A stretch of 34,021 bases of DNA from Lacustribacter sp964460315 (GCA_964460315.1 CAYWPQ010000016.1:1-34021), one strand, 5' to 3'; shown: positions 7,639 to 16,468, counted from the first letter of the stretch. Notes: generated from the letters alone by a model not told the origin. Program-made: numbers and translations.

Positions 7639-10536
7639 TCAAGCTGCCGACAACTTTAAACGACATTGCGCCAGGACCGAAGCGGTTTCAGGTCGAATAC
7701 CTCGCCAAAGGAAGAAGGCCTCGGCCGCTTGTTCTACCAGCATGCCCAGGCCGTCGGCCACCTTGGGTGCGCCGGCCTCTCTGGCCTGCTGCATAAAGGG
7801 CGTATCAGCTGCGCCATACATCATGTCCAGCGCCAGCATCGATTCCTGGAATCGAGCTGGATGAATATCAAGGGCTGAGCCACCAAGGCTTGTCGATGTT
7901 GCGTTAATGATCAGATCGTCTCGGTAAGGGATGTCTTCAGTGGATTCAGGCAGGGCGTCATGGGGTGAAGCAGCAAGGATTGAAAGAGGAAGCGCAGAAA
8001 GCCAAGACGATGCCAGGGCGTCCAGTGATTGCCAGCGATCAGCCACCTGCTGGGCCTTGTCAAAGGTGCGATTGGCAAGCCGAAGCCTTCGGACACCAGC
8101 CGCGCGCAGCGGCCCAATCACGCCTTGTCCTGCACCACCCGCGCCAATCAGCAATACTGTCTTGTCTTGCAGGCTTCCTGCGCCGCCCAGAAGGCGCTCA
8201 AGATCTCGAACCAGTCCGATGCCGTCGGTGTTGTCTGCTGCTACGAAACCCTGGGCGTCCCATCGCAGCGTGTTGATCGCAGCCGCCATGGTGGCTCGCT
8301 CAGAAATTTCCCAGTCCAGCGACTGCGCCAAAGCAAAGGCATGTTCTTTCAGCGGTACCGTCAGGTTCACTCCGCCAAAGCCACTGGCCATGAGTTCCTC
8401 AAGCTTGGCGGACAGCTGATCGGCACTGACCTGCAAGGCCTGGTAGTGCATGGTCTGGTCTGTCTGCTCGGCGAACTGGGTGTGAATCCAAGGCGACTTG
8501 CTGTGGGCAATGGGGTCGCCAAGCACGGCGTAATGCTGAGGGGTGTCTTGATCGGATGCCATGTCGATATCTTCGTTGAGTGCCAAGGCCTGTGCAATCA
8601 CGGAAACGAAGCGCGCCTGCAATGAGAGATCCAGAGCGTCCGAGGCAAGGATTTCCAGTTCCACCTCGGTGCCCGGAGAAAGCTCGGGCGCATCGTTGCA
8701 GCGAAGCACACACGGCGCCGAACGCAGACGAAATGCGCCCTCACGAAGCGCGACGGCGCGTTCTCGAATGGACACGCCCTGGTCCACGGCCGACCAGGAT
8801 TCACCACCGCCAAGGCCATGCTGCAGCCCAATCCAGCGCTGGGCCCAATAACGCTCCAGCGTGTCTTGAAAATCGCCGTATTGGTTGTAAAGGGTATCGA
8901 ACTGGGTGACGCTTGAAAAAAGTTCGGCCTCATTGCCTTTGAACACCGCAGGGCGATGACCCAGCACCGAAAGCATCTGCCATTGGTTGAGAAGATCACT
9001 GTAGCGACGCAGAGGCGATGTCGACCAGGCGTAGTTGTTCACGCCAAGGCCCTGATGAGGCCCGGGCTGCGTCTGCATTCGAACTCGCCCCATGGTCTGC
9101 ACGCGATAGACCCCTGGAAGCCTTGCCAGCGCAAGCATGTCGCCCCACGAGGTATTGGCAAGAATCATGAATTCCGAAACCAGAATATCCACAGGTGATC
9201 CGCGCCTGCGGGTGACAATTCGCGGCAGGCCGTCGCCCTGCTCTTTGGCCTTGGGGTTGTCGGAATTCCAATCGACATAAAAATTAAAGTCGACCCGGCC
9301 GGTGGGCTCGGGCTTTCCGCGTGCCGTTTCGCGCTGTTCCCGAAGCTTATGGGCCAGCATCAGCAGAGGCTTGAGGCCCTCCCAGGGAAGACGATCCGCG
9401 CCAATCGATTCGATGGGCTGGTCAAGCTCAGACTCCCATTCCCCGAGCCGAAGATTTTTTGCAATCTGTACACGTTCAAGTTTGGATTGGCTTGCAAGCT
9501 TTTCTCCCTCGGCGCTGAAATCCACATACAGCGAAAGGGCGGGTCGGGCCTGGCCTTCATCCAGAGAAAAAGCAGCAATCAGGTCACGAGGCAACATGGT
9601 GATCTTGTCGCCAGGAAAATAAACGGTTGAGGCGCGTTCAAGGGCCATCTGTCCAACATCGCTGTCGGGCTGAATTCCGACACCGGGCGCTGCAATGTGA
9701 ATGCCTACCCGCCATCCGCCATCGGGCCTTGGCGCCAATGAAAAGGCGTCATCGATTTCGTCCGTGGTGACATCGTCAATCGAATAAGCAGGCTGAGGGG
9801 CTAGGGGAAGATCCAGCTTTGCCGCCTGTTCAATCACCTCTTGAACCTTGTCCGCAGAAACGGAAAACCCTGTGCCATGAGGAAAACACTGCTGAAGGAA
9901 ACGCGCGTAGTGAAGGCTGTAATTCGAAGGCAGGCCACCGCGTTCAAGCAAAAGCTTGGCCGGAGAAATCTGCAGGGCATGAGAGGCCGAATCCAAAGCC
10001 TTATAGGCAATCGATTGTTTGTCCGGGCGAATCAAAAGCTGCAAAGCCTGCACACGAATTTCTTCAGGCAGGCCGCCATGAAGAATGTCATCGTGCATGC
10101 GCTGCTGGGCTTCGGCAGCCAGACGCTTGCGTTCGGCGCCCGCCAGCGCCGCTTTGAGTGACTCTTCCGGGGCAGCCTTATAACGCCCACGCCCCTTACG
10201 ATAAAAATACATGGGGGATTGATGCAGGGCGATCATCACGCCGGCGGTTTCCGTTGGGCTTGGCGTGGCCGAGAAGATCTCTTTGGCGAACTCATGGGCA
10301 TCGAATTCTTCCTCAGGAGCGCATTCCCAGAGAAACTGTGGATCCAGATCTTGGGCAATGGCTTGGGCCTGCGGCAAAAGCTGATCTCGGGCGGGCTCCT
10401 TGAACTGCAACAGAATGGTGTTGCGTTTGATCTTGTTGCGCTTGCCCGTGGGCATTTCCACCTGAACGGTGGCCTCGGCCTCGGCGAACAAGGTTCCCAC
10501 CTTGAACCCGCCATCTTCCTCAAAAAGTAAAAACAT
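7639..10536 (-). CDS. aroE: RNase II-family exoribonuclease fused to shikimate 5-dehydrogenase (RNB-AroE)
   Basis: A single 965-codon frame joins two enzymes. Residues 1 to about 645 are an RNB-domain 3'-5' exoribonuclease: LFEEDGGFKVG at the start, the active-site motif SIDDVTTDEIDDAF at 252-265 (Asp254, Glu260, Asp262, Asp263; Glu260 sits where E. coli RNase II has Asp207), and the RNB signature SPLRRYSDLLNQW. Residues about 668-965 are AroE, which reduces 3-dehydroshikimate with NADPH: GDPIAHSKSPWIH, NLTVPLKE with the catalytic Lys, NTDGIGLVRDLE with the catalytic Asp, the nucleotide-binding GAGGAGQGV, and INATSTSLGG. The two are usually neighbouring separate genes in related bacteria; here no stop separates them. 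An internal ATG at 8562 (residue 659) could also yield free AroE of 307 residues. The gene starts 6 nt after mpl. Both activities look intact. Confidence 0.88.
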   Translation of the reverse strand: MFLLFEEDGGFKVGTLFAEAEATVQVEMPTGKRNKIKRNTILLQFKEPARDQLLPQAQAIAQDLDPQFLWECAPEEEFDAHEFAKEIFSATPSPTETAGVMIALHQSPMYFYRKGRGRYKAAPEESLKAALAGAERKRLAAEAQQRMHDDILHGGLPEEIRVQALQLLIRPDKQSIAYKALDSASHALQISPAKLLLERGGLPSNYSLHYARFLQQCFPHGTGFSVSADKVQEVIEQAAKLDLPLAPQPAYSIDDVTTDEIDDAFSLAPRPDGGWRVGIHIAAPGVGIQPDSDVGQMALERASTVYFPGDKITMLPRDLIAAFSLDEGQARPALSLYVDFSAEGEKLASQSKLERVQIAKNLRLGEWESELDQPIESIGADRLPWEGLKPLLMLAHKLREQRETARGKPEPTGRVDFNFYVDWNSDNPKAKEQGDGLPRIVTRRRGSPVDILVSEFMILANTSWGDMLALARLPGVYRVQTMGRVRMQTQPGPHQGLGVNNYAWSTSPLRRYSDLLNQWQMLSVLGHRPAVFKGNEAELFSSVTQFDTLYNQYGDFQDTLERYWAQRWIGLQHGLGGGESWSAVDQGVSIRERAVALREGAFRLRSAPCVLRCNDAPELSPGTEVELEILASDALDLSLQARFVSVIAQALALNEDIDMASDQDTPQHYAVLGDPIAHSKSPWIHTQFAEQTDQTMHYQALQVSADQLSAKLEELMASGFGGVNLTVPLKEHAFALAQSLDWEISERATMAAAINTLRWDAQGFVAADNTDGIGLVRDLERLLGGAGSLQDKTVLLIGAGGAGQGVIGPLRAAGVRRLRLANRTFDKAQQVADRWQSLDALASSWLSALPLSILAASPHDALPESTEDIPYRDDLIINATSTSLGGSALDIHPARFQESMLALDMMYGAADTPFMQQAREAGAPKVADGLGMLVEQAAEAFFLWRGIRPETASVLAQCRLKLSAA

Positions 10537-10542
10537 CGTGTG

Positions 10543-11964
10543 CTATTGGATGTTGGCAGCCGAAAGGGCCGCAAGAAGTTTGTCGTGCAGGCCGCCAAAG
10601 CCTCCGTTGCTCATCACCAGCACCCGATCACCGGGCTTGGCCTCGCTCACAATCTGGTTGACGAGCGTGGGAATTTCACGGCTAATCGCAGCCTTGTCGC
10701 CCAAGGGCGCAAGAGCCGCGGCCAGATCCCAGTCGATGCCGCCCGCATAGGCAAACACCCGATCGGCATCGCGCAGACTGTCCGCAAGCCTTGAGGCCAT
10801 CACACCCAATTTCATCGTGTTCGATCGCGGTTCGATCACGGCAAGAATACGGCCGGGTTCTTTTGAACGCGTCATCTGCGCGCGCAGACCTTGCACCGTG
10901 GTGGCAATCGCGGTGGGGTGATGGGCAAAGTCATCAAGCACCTGAACCGACGACACTTCGCCACGAATCTGCATCCGACGCTTCACCCCTTGAAACTTTT
11001 CAATGGCGGCAAGGGCTTGATCGGGCGAGACGCCATAGGCCACCGCCGCTGCAATCGCGGCCAGAACATTGCTTCGATTGTGTTGGCCCGAAAGCGGGGT
11101 ACGACAGATTCCAAGAGGGCTGTCTTGACGGGTCACCTGAAGCGCTTCAAATGGACTGGTCTTTGGTTGGCTGGCGCCTGCGGCATCTTCTGCAAGCGGT
11201 GTGATGGACCATGCATCGGCCCGATCAAACCATTCGATGGGAGTGAATGCGCCGCGTGCCAGAACCCTTTCCAGGGCCGGCTCTTGGCCGTTCACAATCA
11301 AGCGGCCATGCGAAGGCAGCGTGCGGATCCAATGATGGAACTGGGTTTCAATGGCCGCGAGGTCCGCAAAGATATCGGCATGATCGAATTCAAGATTGTT
11401 CAATACGGCGATCTCAGCGGGGTAGTGCAGAAACTTGGAGCGCTTGTCGAAAAAGGCGGTGTCGTATTCGTCAGCCTCGATGACAAAGGGCTGATCACCC
11501 GACGGCCAGTTCGGGTTAAGCCGAGCGGAATATCCAAAGTTCTCGGGAACGCCGCCAATTAAAAAAGATGGAGCAAGACCTGCGTGTTCAAGAATCCAAG
11601 CCAGGATCGAGCTGGTGGTGGTCTTGCCGTGTGTTCCCGAGACCGCCAACACCCGGTGGCTGCGAAGAATGTTTTCAGAAAGCCACTGCGGCCCGGAGAT
11701 TATCTTTTCACGCCGGTTCAAAAGCGCTTCAATCAGGGGCATGCCCCTTATGGCGACATTGCCGATCACCCAGAGGTCGGGTTTTAACGCCAGCTGGTCT
11801 TCAGCAAAACCCTCCGTGAGTTCAATGCCCGCCTGCTCGAGCTGGGTGCTCATGGGCGGGTAGACATTGGCGTCACAGCCGGTGACCCGATAGCCTGCGG
11901 CACGAGCAAGCTGAGCCAGACCGCCCATGAAGGTGCCGCAGATTCCGACAATATGAATATGCAT
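10543..11964 (-). CDS. mpl: UDP-N-acetylmuramate:L-Ala-gamma-D-Glu-meso-diaminopimelate ligase (Mpl)
   Basis: A Mur-ligase-family enzyme for murein recycling: it attaches the tripeptide recovered from the cell wall to UDP-MurNAc, in the cytoplasm. The start was set at the ATG giving MHIHIVGICGTFMGGLAQLA, which matches the beginning of E. coli Mpl; the frame stays open 24 codons further (to 12036) but that stretch does not look like family sequence. This gives 473 residues. Seen: the N-terminal VGICGTFMGG loop, SDAN-like CDANVYPPMST, the ATP-binding loop SGTHGKTTTSS, EADEYDTAFFDKRSKF in the central domain, and DDFAHHPTAIATTVQGLR in the C-terminal domain. No clear ribosome-binding site is visible. 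Its partner in recycling, ampD, is also in this window. It is the first gene of the leftward run and lies back to back with the gene at 11999. Confidence 0.93.
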   Translation of the reverse strand: MHIHIVGICGTFMGGLAQLARAAGYRVTGCDANVYPPMSTQLEQAGIELTEGFAEDQLALKPDLWVIGNVAIRGMPLIEALLNRREKIISGPQWLSENILRSHRVLAVSGTHGKTTTSSILAWILEHAGLAPSFLIGGVPENFGYSARLNPNWPSGDQPFVIEADEYDTAFFDKRSKFLHYPAEIAVLNNLEFDHADIFADLAAIETQFHHWIRTLPSHGRLIVNGQEPALERVLARGAFTPIEWFDRADAWSITPLAEDAAGASQPKTSPFEALQVTRQDSPLGICRTPLSGQHNRSNVLAAIAAAVAYGVSPDQALAAIEKFQGVKRRMQIRGEVSSVQVLDDFAHHPTAIATTVQGLRAQMTRSKEPGRILAVIEPRSNTMKLGVMASRLADSLRDADRVFAYAGGIDWDLAAALAPLGDKAAISREIPTLVNQIVSEAKPGDRVLVMSNGGFGGLHDKLLAALSAANIQ

Positions 11965-11998
11965 GGCAAGCATTGTAGCCATCGGCATAATCAGGGCC

Positions 11999-12613
11999 AT
12001 GGCATCACAACGACCCCTTCCCGAGCTGGCCCACATGGCGGCTGTCCTGATTGCTGAAGAAGGGCTGGACTACGCCTCGGCCAAGCGCAAGGCCTATGAA
12101 CGTCTGACGGGCGGTCATGGCGGGAGGATCGCCAAGGAGATGCTGCCGACCAACGACGAGGTTGAGGAAGCCTTGCGTGAATACCAAGAGCTTTTTCAGT
12201 CGGATGAACAGCCCGCAAGGCTGCTGAGCCTTCGACGGAAGTCCCTGGCGCTGATGGAACTACTCGAGAATTTCGCGCCCGTGGTCACGGGAGCCATCGC
12301 CAACGGAACCGCCAGCGAGTTCTCCGACATCCACCTTCAGTGCTTTGCTGACAGCGCCAAGGAGCTCGGGATCTTTCTTGCCGACCAGAGAATCGCCAAC
12401 GAGGTGGGCACCATGGCCCATTTCCGCTCTGGCGAGCCCGATGTCGAGGCGATAGCCTTGCAGTGGCAGGGGGAACTGGCGGTGATTGCGGTTTATCCGG
12501 AACATGAGGCCAGAATTTCAGCCAAAGCTTCGAAAGGCAGACTCCTTCGAGTCGATCGTCAAGGGCTTGTGGCGCTGATTGAAGAGACCGAGGCAGTCCT
12601 CCCGAAGCGCTGA
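11999..12613 (+). CDS. Uncharacterised protein, nucleotidyltransferase-like motif
   Basis: I do not recognise a characterised family. The start chosen (MASQRPLPEL) gives 204 residues; the frame extends 12 codons further upstream but would then run into the divergent mpl start. The N-terminal part (1-60) is charged and helical. The middle contains VVTGAIANGTASEFSDIHLQ (96-115), which resembles the G-x(n)-SD-I/V pattern of minimal nucleotidyltransferases, except that the second acidic residue of the usual DxD/E pair is His112. Residues 116-172 continue as alternating strands and helices (CFADSAKELGIFLADQRI). No signal peptide or membrane segment is present. It is encoded 25 nt upstream of a TlpA-like gene and 34 nt from the divergent mpl start. 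Similar short proteins next to mpl in other Burkholderiales are, as far as I recall, hypothetical. Confidence 0.75.
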   Translation: MASQRPLPELAHMAAVLIAEEGLDYASAKRKAYERLTGGHGGRIAKEMLPTNDEVEEALREYQELFQSDEQPARLLSLRRKSLALMELLENFAPVVTGAIANGTASEFSDIHLQCFADSAKELGIFLADQRIANEVGTMAHFRSGEPDVEAIALQWQGELAVIAVYPEHEARISAKASKGRLLRVDRQGLVALIEETEAVLPKR

Positions 12614-12638
12614 GAAACAACTAAGGAATAATCAGGTT

Positions 12639-13160
12639 ATGAGATCCAACCGCAAATCCATCATTGCCATCGTGGCCCTGGTCATGCTGATTCTTGGCGT
12701 GGCCATCGGCTCTTGGCGCATTCAGCCCAATGCCGTTGACCCCGCCAACTGGGTCTTTGAGCTGAGCTTCCCAGACCCCAAAGGAGAAGCCACGCCCTTG
12801 GCCAACACCCGGGGCAGGCTGACTGTGGTCAACTTCTGGGCCACCTGGTGCCCACCATGCATCGAGGAAATGCCTGAACTTTCTCGAATTCATGCCGAAA
12901 TGTCGCCAAAAGACATCAAAATAGTCGGTTTAGCCGTTGACTCACCATCCAATGTCAGGGAGTTCCTTGAAAAGAACAGCGTGAGCTACCCGCTTCTCAT
13001 TACCGGGGCCTCGGGGTCGGAGCTTGCCAAACGGCTTGGGAACGCCATTGACGCGCTCCCTTATACAGTACTTATCGATGAAAAAGGTAACGTTTTAAAG
13101 CAAAAAGCCGGCAGAATCCATGAAGAAGAGCTAAGGAAGTGGGTCGCTGAAGCGATTTAA
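12639..13160 (+). CDS. TlpA/ResA-like membrane-anchored thioredoxin-fold protein
   Basis: A 173-residue periplasmic thiol-disulfide protein. Residues 8-25 form an uncleaved-looking membrane anchor (IIAIVALVMLILGVAIGSW) and the rest is a thioredoxin fold of the TlpA/ResA/AhpC-TSA type: NFWATWCPPCIEEMPEL carries the redox pair Cys71-Cys74, and the cis-proline loop is seen in DALPYTVLIDEKG. Such proteins reduce specific periplasmic partners, for example in cytochrome c maturation, but the partner here is unknown. The start at 12639 was chosen because AAGGA lies 11 nt upstream and the protein begins with a basic n-region; an upstream ATG at 12579 would overlap the previous gene. It probably belongs to the same transcript as the upstream uncharacterised gene. 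Confidence 0.9.
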   Translation: MRSNRKSIIAIVALVMLILGVAIGSWRIQPNAVDPANWVFELSFPDPKGEATPLANTRGRLTVVNFWATWCPPCIEEMPELSRIHAEMSPKDIKIVGLAVDSPSNVREFLEKNSVSYPLLITGASGSELAKRLGNAIDALPYTVLIDEKGNVLKQKAGRIHEEELRKWVAEAI

Positions 13161-13205
13161 ACTGCGTTAGAATCGCTCCCTCTGACTTTGGATGGAGCGG
13201 ACTGC

Positions 13206-13658
13206 ATGCCGTCATCTTCGTTGATCTGGGTTCTTCATGGCCCCAACTTGAATCGTCTTGGTTTGCGTGAGCCTGAAATCTATGGCGCCACCACCCTGGC
13301 TGAAATCGATTCCACCCTGGCCTCGGAAGCCAAAGTCCTTGGCCTGCAGCTTGAGTCCTTTCAGACGAACCATGAGGGCGTGATGATTGACCATATTCAT
13401 CAGGCGCCCACTAAAAAGGTGGCCTTCATCATCATTAATCCGGCGGCCTTCACCCACACCAGTGTTGCAGTGCGGGATGCGCTCGCCGCGGTGGCCACCC
13501 CTTTTGTGGAAGTGCACCTTTCCAATGTGCACAAGCGAGAAGCCTTTCGCCATCACTCCTATTTCTCAGACCTGGCCGAAGCCGTGATCTGCGGTCTTGG
13601 GCCCTTGGGCTATTCGGCCGCGCTTCAATTCGCAGCCAACCGAATTCAACACCGTTAA
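13206..13658 (+). CDS. aroQ: 3-dehydroquinate dehydratase, type II
   Basis: A 150-residue cytoplasmic enzyme that dehydrates 3-dehydroquinate to 3-dehydroshikimate, the step before AroE in the shikimate pathway; AroE is also encoded in this window. Family motifs are HGPNLNRLGLREPEIYG (11-27, catalytic Tyr26), QTNHEG (53-58), INPAAFTHTSVAVRDAL (77-93) and VEVHLSNVHKREAFRHHS (101-118, catalytic His104). Length is normal (about 145-155). The start at 13206 is preferred over an in-frame ATG at 13188 because GGAG sits eight bases upstream of it. It is 45 nt after the TlpA-like gene and 22 nt before accB, a common arrangement in proteobacteria. Confidence 0.96.
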   Translation: MPSSSLIWVLHGPNLNRLGLREPEIYGATTLAEIDSTLASEAKVLGLQLESFQTNHEGVMIDHIHQAPTKKVAFIIINPAAFTHTSVAVRDALAAVATPFVEVHLSNVHKREAFRHHSYFSDLAEAVICGLGPLGYSAALQFAANRIQHR

Positions 13659-13680
13659 ACCCACAAGGAGAGATCCAAAC

Positions 13681-14142
13681 ATGGACCTTCGTAAGCTGAA
13701 AACACTCATCGACCTGGTCGCCGAATCCGGCATTGCAGAGCTCGAGATCACCGAAGGCGAAGACAAGGTTCGCATCGTGAAGTCCGGCGCTGCGCCGCAG
13801 GCGTCCCACGTCAGCCACGTCTATGCTGCGCCCTCTGGGCATGCCGCACCGGCACCGGCCGAGCAACCCCTGGCGGCAGCGATCGCGGCAGAGCCGGAAC
13901 TACCTTCCGGCACCGTGATCAAGTCCCCCATGGTGGGTACTTTTTATCGCGCATCGTCACCCGGCGCGGACCCCTTTGTTTCAGTGGGCACATCCGTGAA
14001 AGAGGGTCAGGCGCTTTGTGTCATTGAAGCTATGAAGCTGATGAACGAGATCCCTTCGGACGTTTCCGGTGTGATCAAAGAGGTTCTGGTCGAAAACGGC
14101 CAGCCTGTTGAGTTTGGTCAGCCGCTCTTTGTTATCGCTTAA
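13681..14142 (+). CDS. accB: Biotin carboxyl carrier protein of acetyl-CoA carboxylase
   Basis: A 153-residue BCCP subunit that carries CO2 on biotin between biotin carboxylase and the carboxyltransferase in the first step of fatty-acid synthesis. Seen: a short N-terminal domain (MDLRKLKTLIDLVAESGI), an Ala/Pro-rich linker (about 45-73), and the C-terminal biotinyl domain starting at IKSPMVGTFYR, with the biotinylation motif EAMKLMNEI and the modified Lys119. Length is typical. The start at 13681 has a strong AAGGAGAG site; the longer open frame upstream lies inside aroQ. accC follows after 17 nt, the standard accBC operon. Confidence 0.97.
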   Translation: MDLRKLKTLIDLVAESGIAELEITEGEDKVRIVKSGAAPQASHVSHVYAAPSGHAAPAPAEQPLAAAIAAEPELPSGTVIKSPMVGTFYRASSPGADPFVSVGTSVKEGQALCVIEAMKLMNEIPSDVSGVIKEVLVENGQPVEFGQPLFVIA

Positions 14143-14159
14143 GCCGAGATCACCCAACC

Positions 14160-15527
14160 ATGGCCCTTTTTGAAAAAGTATTGATTGCGAATCGCGGTGA
14201 GATTGCGCTCCGAATTCAGCGTGCCTGCCGCGAGCTTGGCATCAAGACCGTTGTGGTGCATTCCGAGGCCGACACCGACGCCAAGTATGTGAAGCTTGCC
14301 GACGAATCAGTCTGCATTGGGCCTGCACCATCGCGTCAGAGCTATCTGAACGTACCGGCCATCATTGCAGCGGCCGAAGTCACGGATGCCGAGGCGATTC
14401 ATCCAGGCTACGGCTTTCTGTCAGAAAACGCTGACTTTGCTGAGCGGGTTGAAAAAAGTGGCTTCAAATTTATTGGGCCAACCGCGGATGTGATTCGCAC
14501 CATGGGCGACAAGGTGGCGGCTAAGAAGGCCATGATCGCGGCGGGTGTGCCCTGCGTTCCCGGCTCCGACGGTGCGCTGCCGGACGACCCCAAGGAAATT
14601 GTGCGCATCGCCCGCGCCGTAGGTTATCCCGTCATCATTAAAGCGTCGGGTGGCGGTGGTGGCCGTGGCATGCGCGTGGTGCACACCGAAGCAGCCTTGC
14701 TTAACGCCGTGGCAACCACCAAGGCCGAGGCAGCAGCAGCCTTTAACAACCCCGAGGTCTACATGGAGAAATTCCTGGAGAACCCTCGGCATATTGAGAT
14801 CCAGATCCTTGCCGACCACTTCGGCAATGTTGTGCACCTGGGCGAGCGTGACTGCTCGATGCAGCGTCGCCACCAGAAGGTTCTTGAAGAGGCGCCCGCG
14901 CCCAAGCTTCTTGCCAAGCTGCGTGATCGAACCGGTGACCGATGCGCCGAGGCCTGCCGGCGAATTGGCTATCGGGGCGCCGGAACCATCGAGTTCCTGT
15001 TTGAGAACAACGAGTTCTATTTCATTGAAATGAATACCCGTGTTCAGGTGGAACACCCTGTCACCGAACTGATCACAGGCATTGACATCGTTCAAGAACA
15101 AATCCGGGTGGCGAGTGGCCAGCGGCTTCGGTTCAAGCAAAAAGACATTGCCTTCAAGGGGCATGCCATTGAATGCCGAATCAATGCCGAGGACCCCTAC
15201 AAGTTCACGCCTTCACCCGGCAAGATTCTGAATTGGCATGCGCCTGGCGGCCCCGGTGTTCGCGTGGACTCTCATGCCTACAACGGTTATGTGGTGCCCT
15301 CGCACTACGACTCCATGATCGCCAAGATCATTGTTTATGGCGACACCCGCGCCCAGGCCATTGCCCGGATGCAGATTGCGCTCTCGGAAACCATCGTCGA
15401 GGGCATTCAGACGAATGTACCTCTGCACCGTGAACTGATGCGTGATGCCCATTTCATCGATGGTGGCACCTCGATTCACTACCTTGAGCACATGCTTGCC
15501 GCCCGTGAGCGCGAACGGGACTTGTAA
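14160..15527 (+). CDS. accC: Biotin carboxylase subunit of acetyl-CoA carboxylase
   Basis: A 455-residue ATP-grasp enzyme that carboxylates the biotin on AccB using ATP and bicarbonate. The N-terminal domain starts FEKVLIANRGEIALRIQRAC, with HPGYGFLSENADFAERVE at about residues 81-98. The ATP-grasp glycine-rich loop is KASGGGGGRGMRVV, the catalytic region includes HLGERDCSMQRRHQKVLEEA and FIEMNTRVQVEHPVTE, and the C-terminal biotin carboxylase domain includes GHAIECRINAEDP. Length matches the free-standing bacterial subunit (about 450), not a fused propionyl-CoA type. It lies between accB and prmA with 8 nt to the next gene. Confidence 0.97.
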   Translation: MALFEKVLIANRGEIALRIQRACRELGIKTVVVHSEADTDAKYVKLADESVCIGPAPSRQSYLNVPAIIAAAEVTDAEAIHPGYGFLSENADFAERVEKSGFKFIGPTADVIRTMGDKVAAKKAMIAAGVPCVPGSDGALPDDPKEIVRIARAVGYPVIIKASGGGGGRGMRVVHTEAALLNAVATTKAEAAAAFNNPEVYMEKFLENPRHIEIQILADHFGNVVHLGERDCSMQRRHQKVLEEAPAPKLLAKLRDRTGDRCAEACRRIGYRGAGTIEFLFENNEFYFIEMNTRVQVEHPVTELITGIDIVQEQIRVASGQRLRFKQKDIAFKGHAIECRINAEDPYKFTPSPGKILNWHAPGGPGVRVDSHAYNGYVVPSHYDSMIAKIIVYGDTRAQAIARMQIALSETIVEGIQTNVPLHRELMRDAHFIDGGTSIHYLEHMLAARERERDL

Positions 15528-15535
15528 GCCAAGGC

Positions 15536-16468
15536 ATGCGTGAGCTGGTTTTTGAGACCGATCAGGGCGACTGCGATGAGATCTCGGATCGCCTGATCGA
15601 ACTTGGTGCGCTATCCGTCTCGGTCGAAGACGCCCTGGCAGAAAGCGACGACGAACAACCCATCTTTGGCGAACCCGGAACACCCACCGACCTTCAGTCA
15701 TGGCCATGCTCGAAGGTGGTGGTGCTTCTTGACTCATCCACCGACTGCGCCGACTTCTGGGAACGTTTTTGTCGTGACGAGCCTCGCTTTGATTCGGCGT
15801 TGATTGAGCTTCGCGAGTTGTCGGATCGCGACTGGGTGAGCGAAACCCAGCGACAGTTCACACCGCTTCAGATCGCGGACAGGCTGTGGGTTGGCCCGCA
15901 CTGGACATCGCCACCCGAAGGCTTTCCAAACAATGCCGTGCGCATTCAGCTTGACCCCGGCATGGCCTTTGGCACAGGAAGCCATGCCACCACACAGCTC
16001 TGCCTCGAATCGATGATTCGAGTCATGGATCACGCCAAAAAGCCGTTGCGTGTTCTTGATATGGGCTGCGGATCGGGCATCTTGGCAATCGCCGCGGCGA
16101 AACTTGGCGCTGCTGAGGTTCTGGCCGTTGATATTGACCCCATTGCCGTGGTCACTTCGGAACAAAACGCCAAAGCCAACCATGCCGTGATCACAGCCCA
16201 AGATGCGGATCAGGACATCGCCGGAGAATTTGACCTGGTGGTGGCCAACATTCTTGCCCAGCCTCTGAAAGTGCTTGCGCCCACCCTCACCCGCATGACC
16301 AAACCTTCAGGCCAGCTTCTGCTTTCTGGCATCTTGGCCCGGCAGGCTGACGAAATTTTGGATGTCTACCGGCCGCTTGCCACCCATCTTCCCGAGATGC
16401 ATGTTTTGCAGGAACGGGATGGATGGGTCTGCATTGGCACACTCATTCACCCCAACCCAAGGAACTGA
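15536..16468 (+). CDS. prmA: Ribosomal protein L11 methyltransferase
   Basis: A 310-residue S-adenosylmethionine-dependent methyltransferase that trimethylates ribosomal protein L11. The N-terminal substrate-recognition domain (about 1-110) is followed by LDPGMAFGTGSHATTQLCL, the SAM-binding motif I VLDMGCGSGILAIAAAKLGA, the acidic loop AVDIDPIAV, and the catalytic-side motif VVANILAQPL, all diagnostic for PrmA. Length is typical (about 295-310). It starts eight bases after accC stops and is followed two bases later by the PfkB-type gene, so it is part of the accBC operon, as in many proteobacteria. Confidence 0.95.
   Translation: MRELVFETDQGDCDEISDRLIELGALSVSVEDALAESDDEQPIFGEPGTPTDLQSWPCSKVVVLLDSSTDCADFWERFCRDEPRFDSALIELRELSDRDWVSETQRQFTPLQIADRLWVGPHWTSPPEGFPNNAVRIQLDPGMAFGTGSHATTQLCLESMIRVMDHAKKPLRVLDMGCGSGILAIAAAKLGAAEVLAVDIDPIAVVTSEQNAKANHAVITAQDADQDIAGEFDLVVANILAQPLKVLAPTLTRMTKPSGQLLLSGILARQADEILDVYRPLATHLPEMHVLQERDGWVCIGTLIHPNPRN

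Noticed and set aside
11965..12036. 24-codon upstream extension of mpl
   Set aside because: Family alignment begins at MHIHIVGICGTF, and the extension overlaps the divergent gene start.
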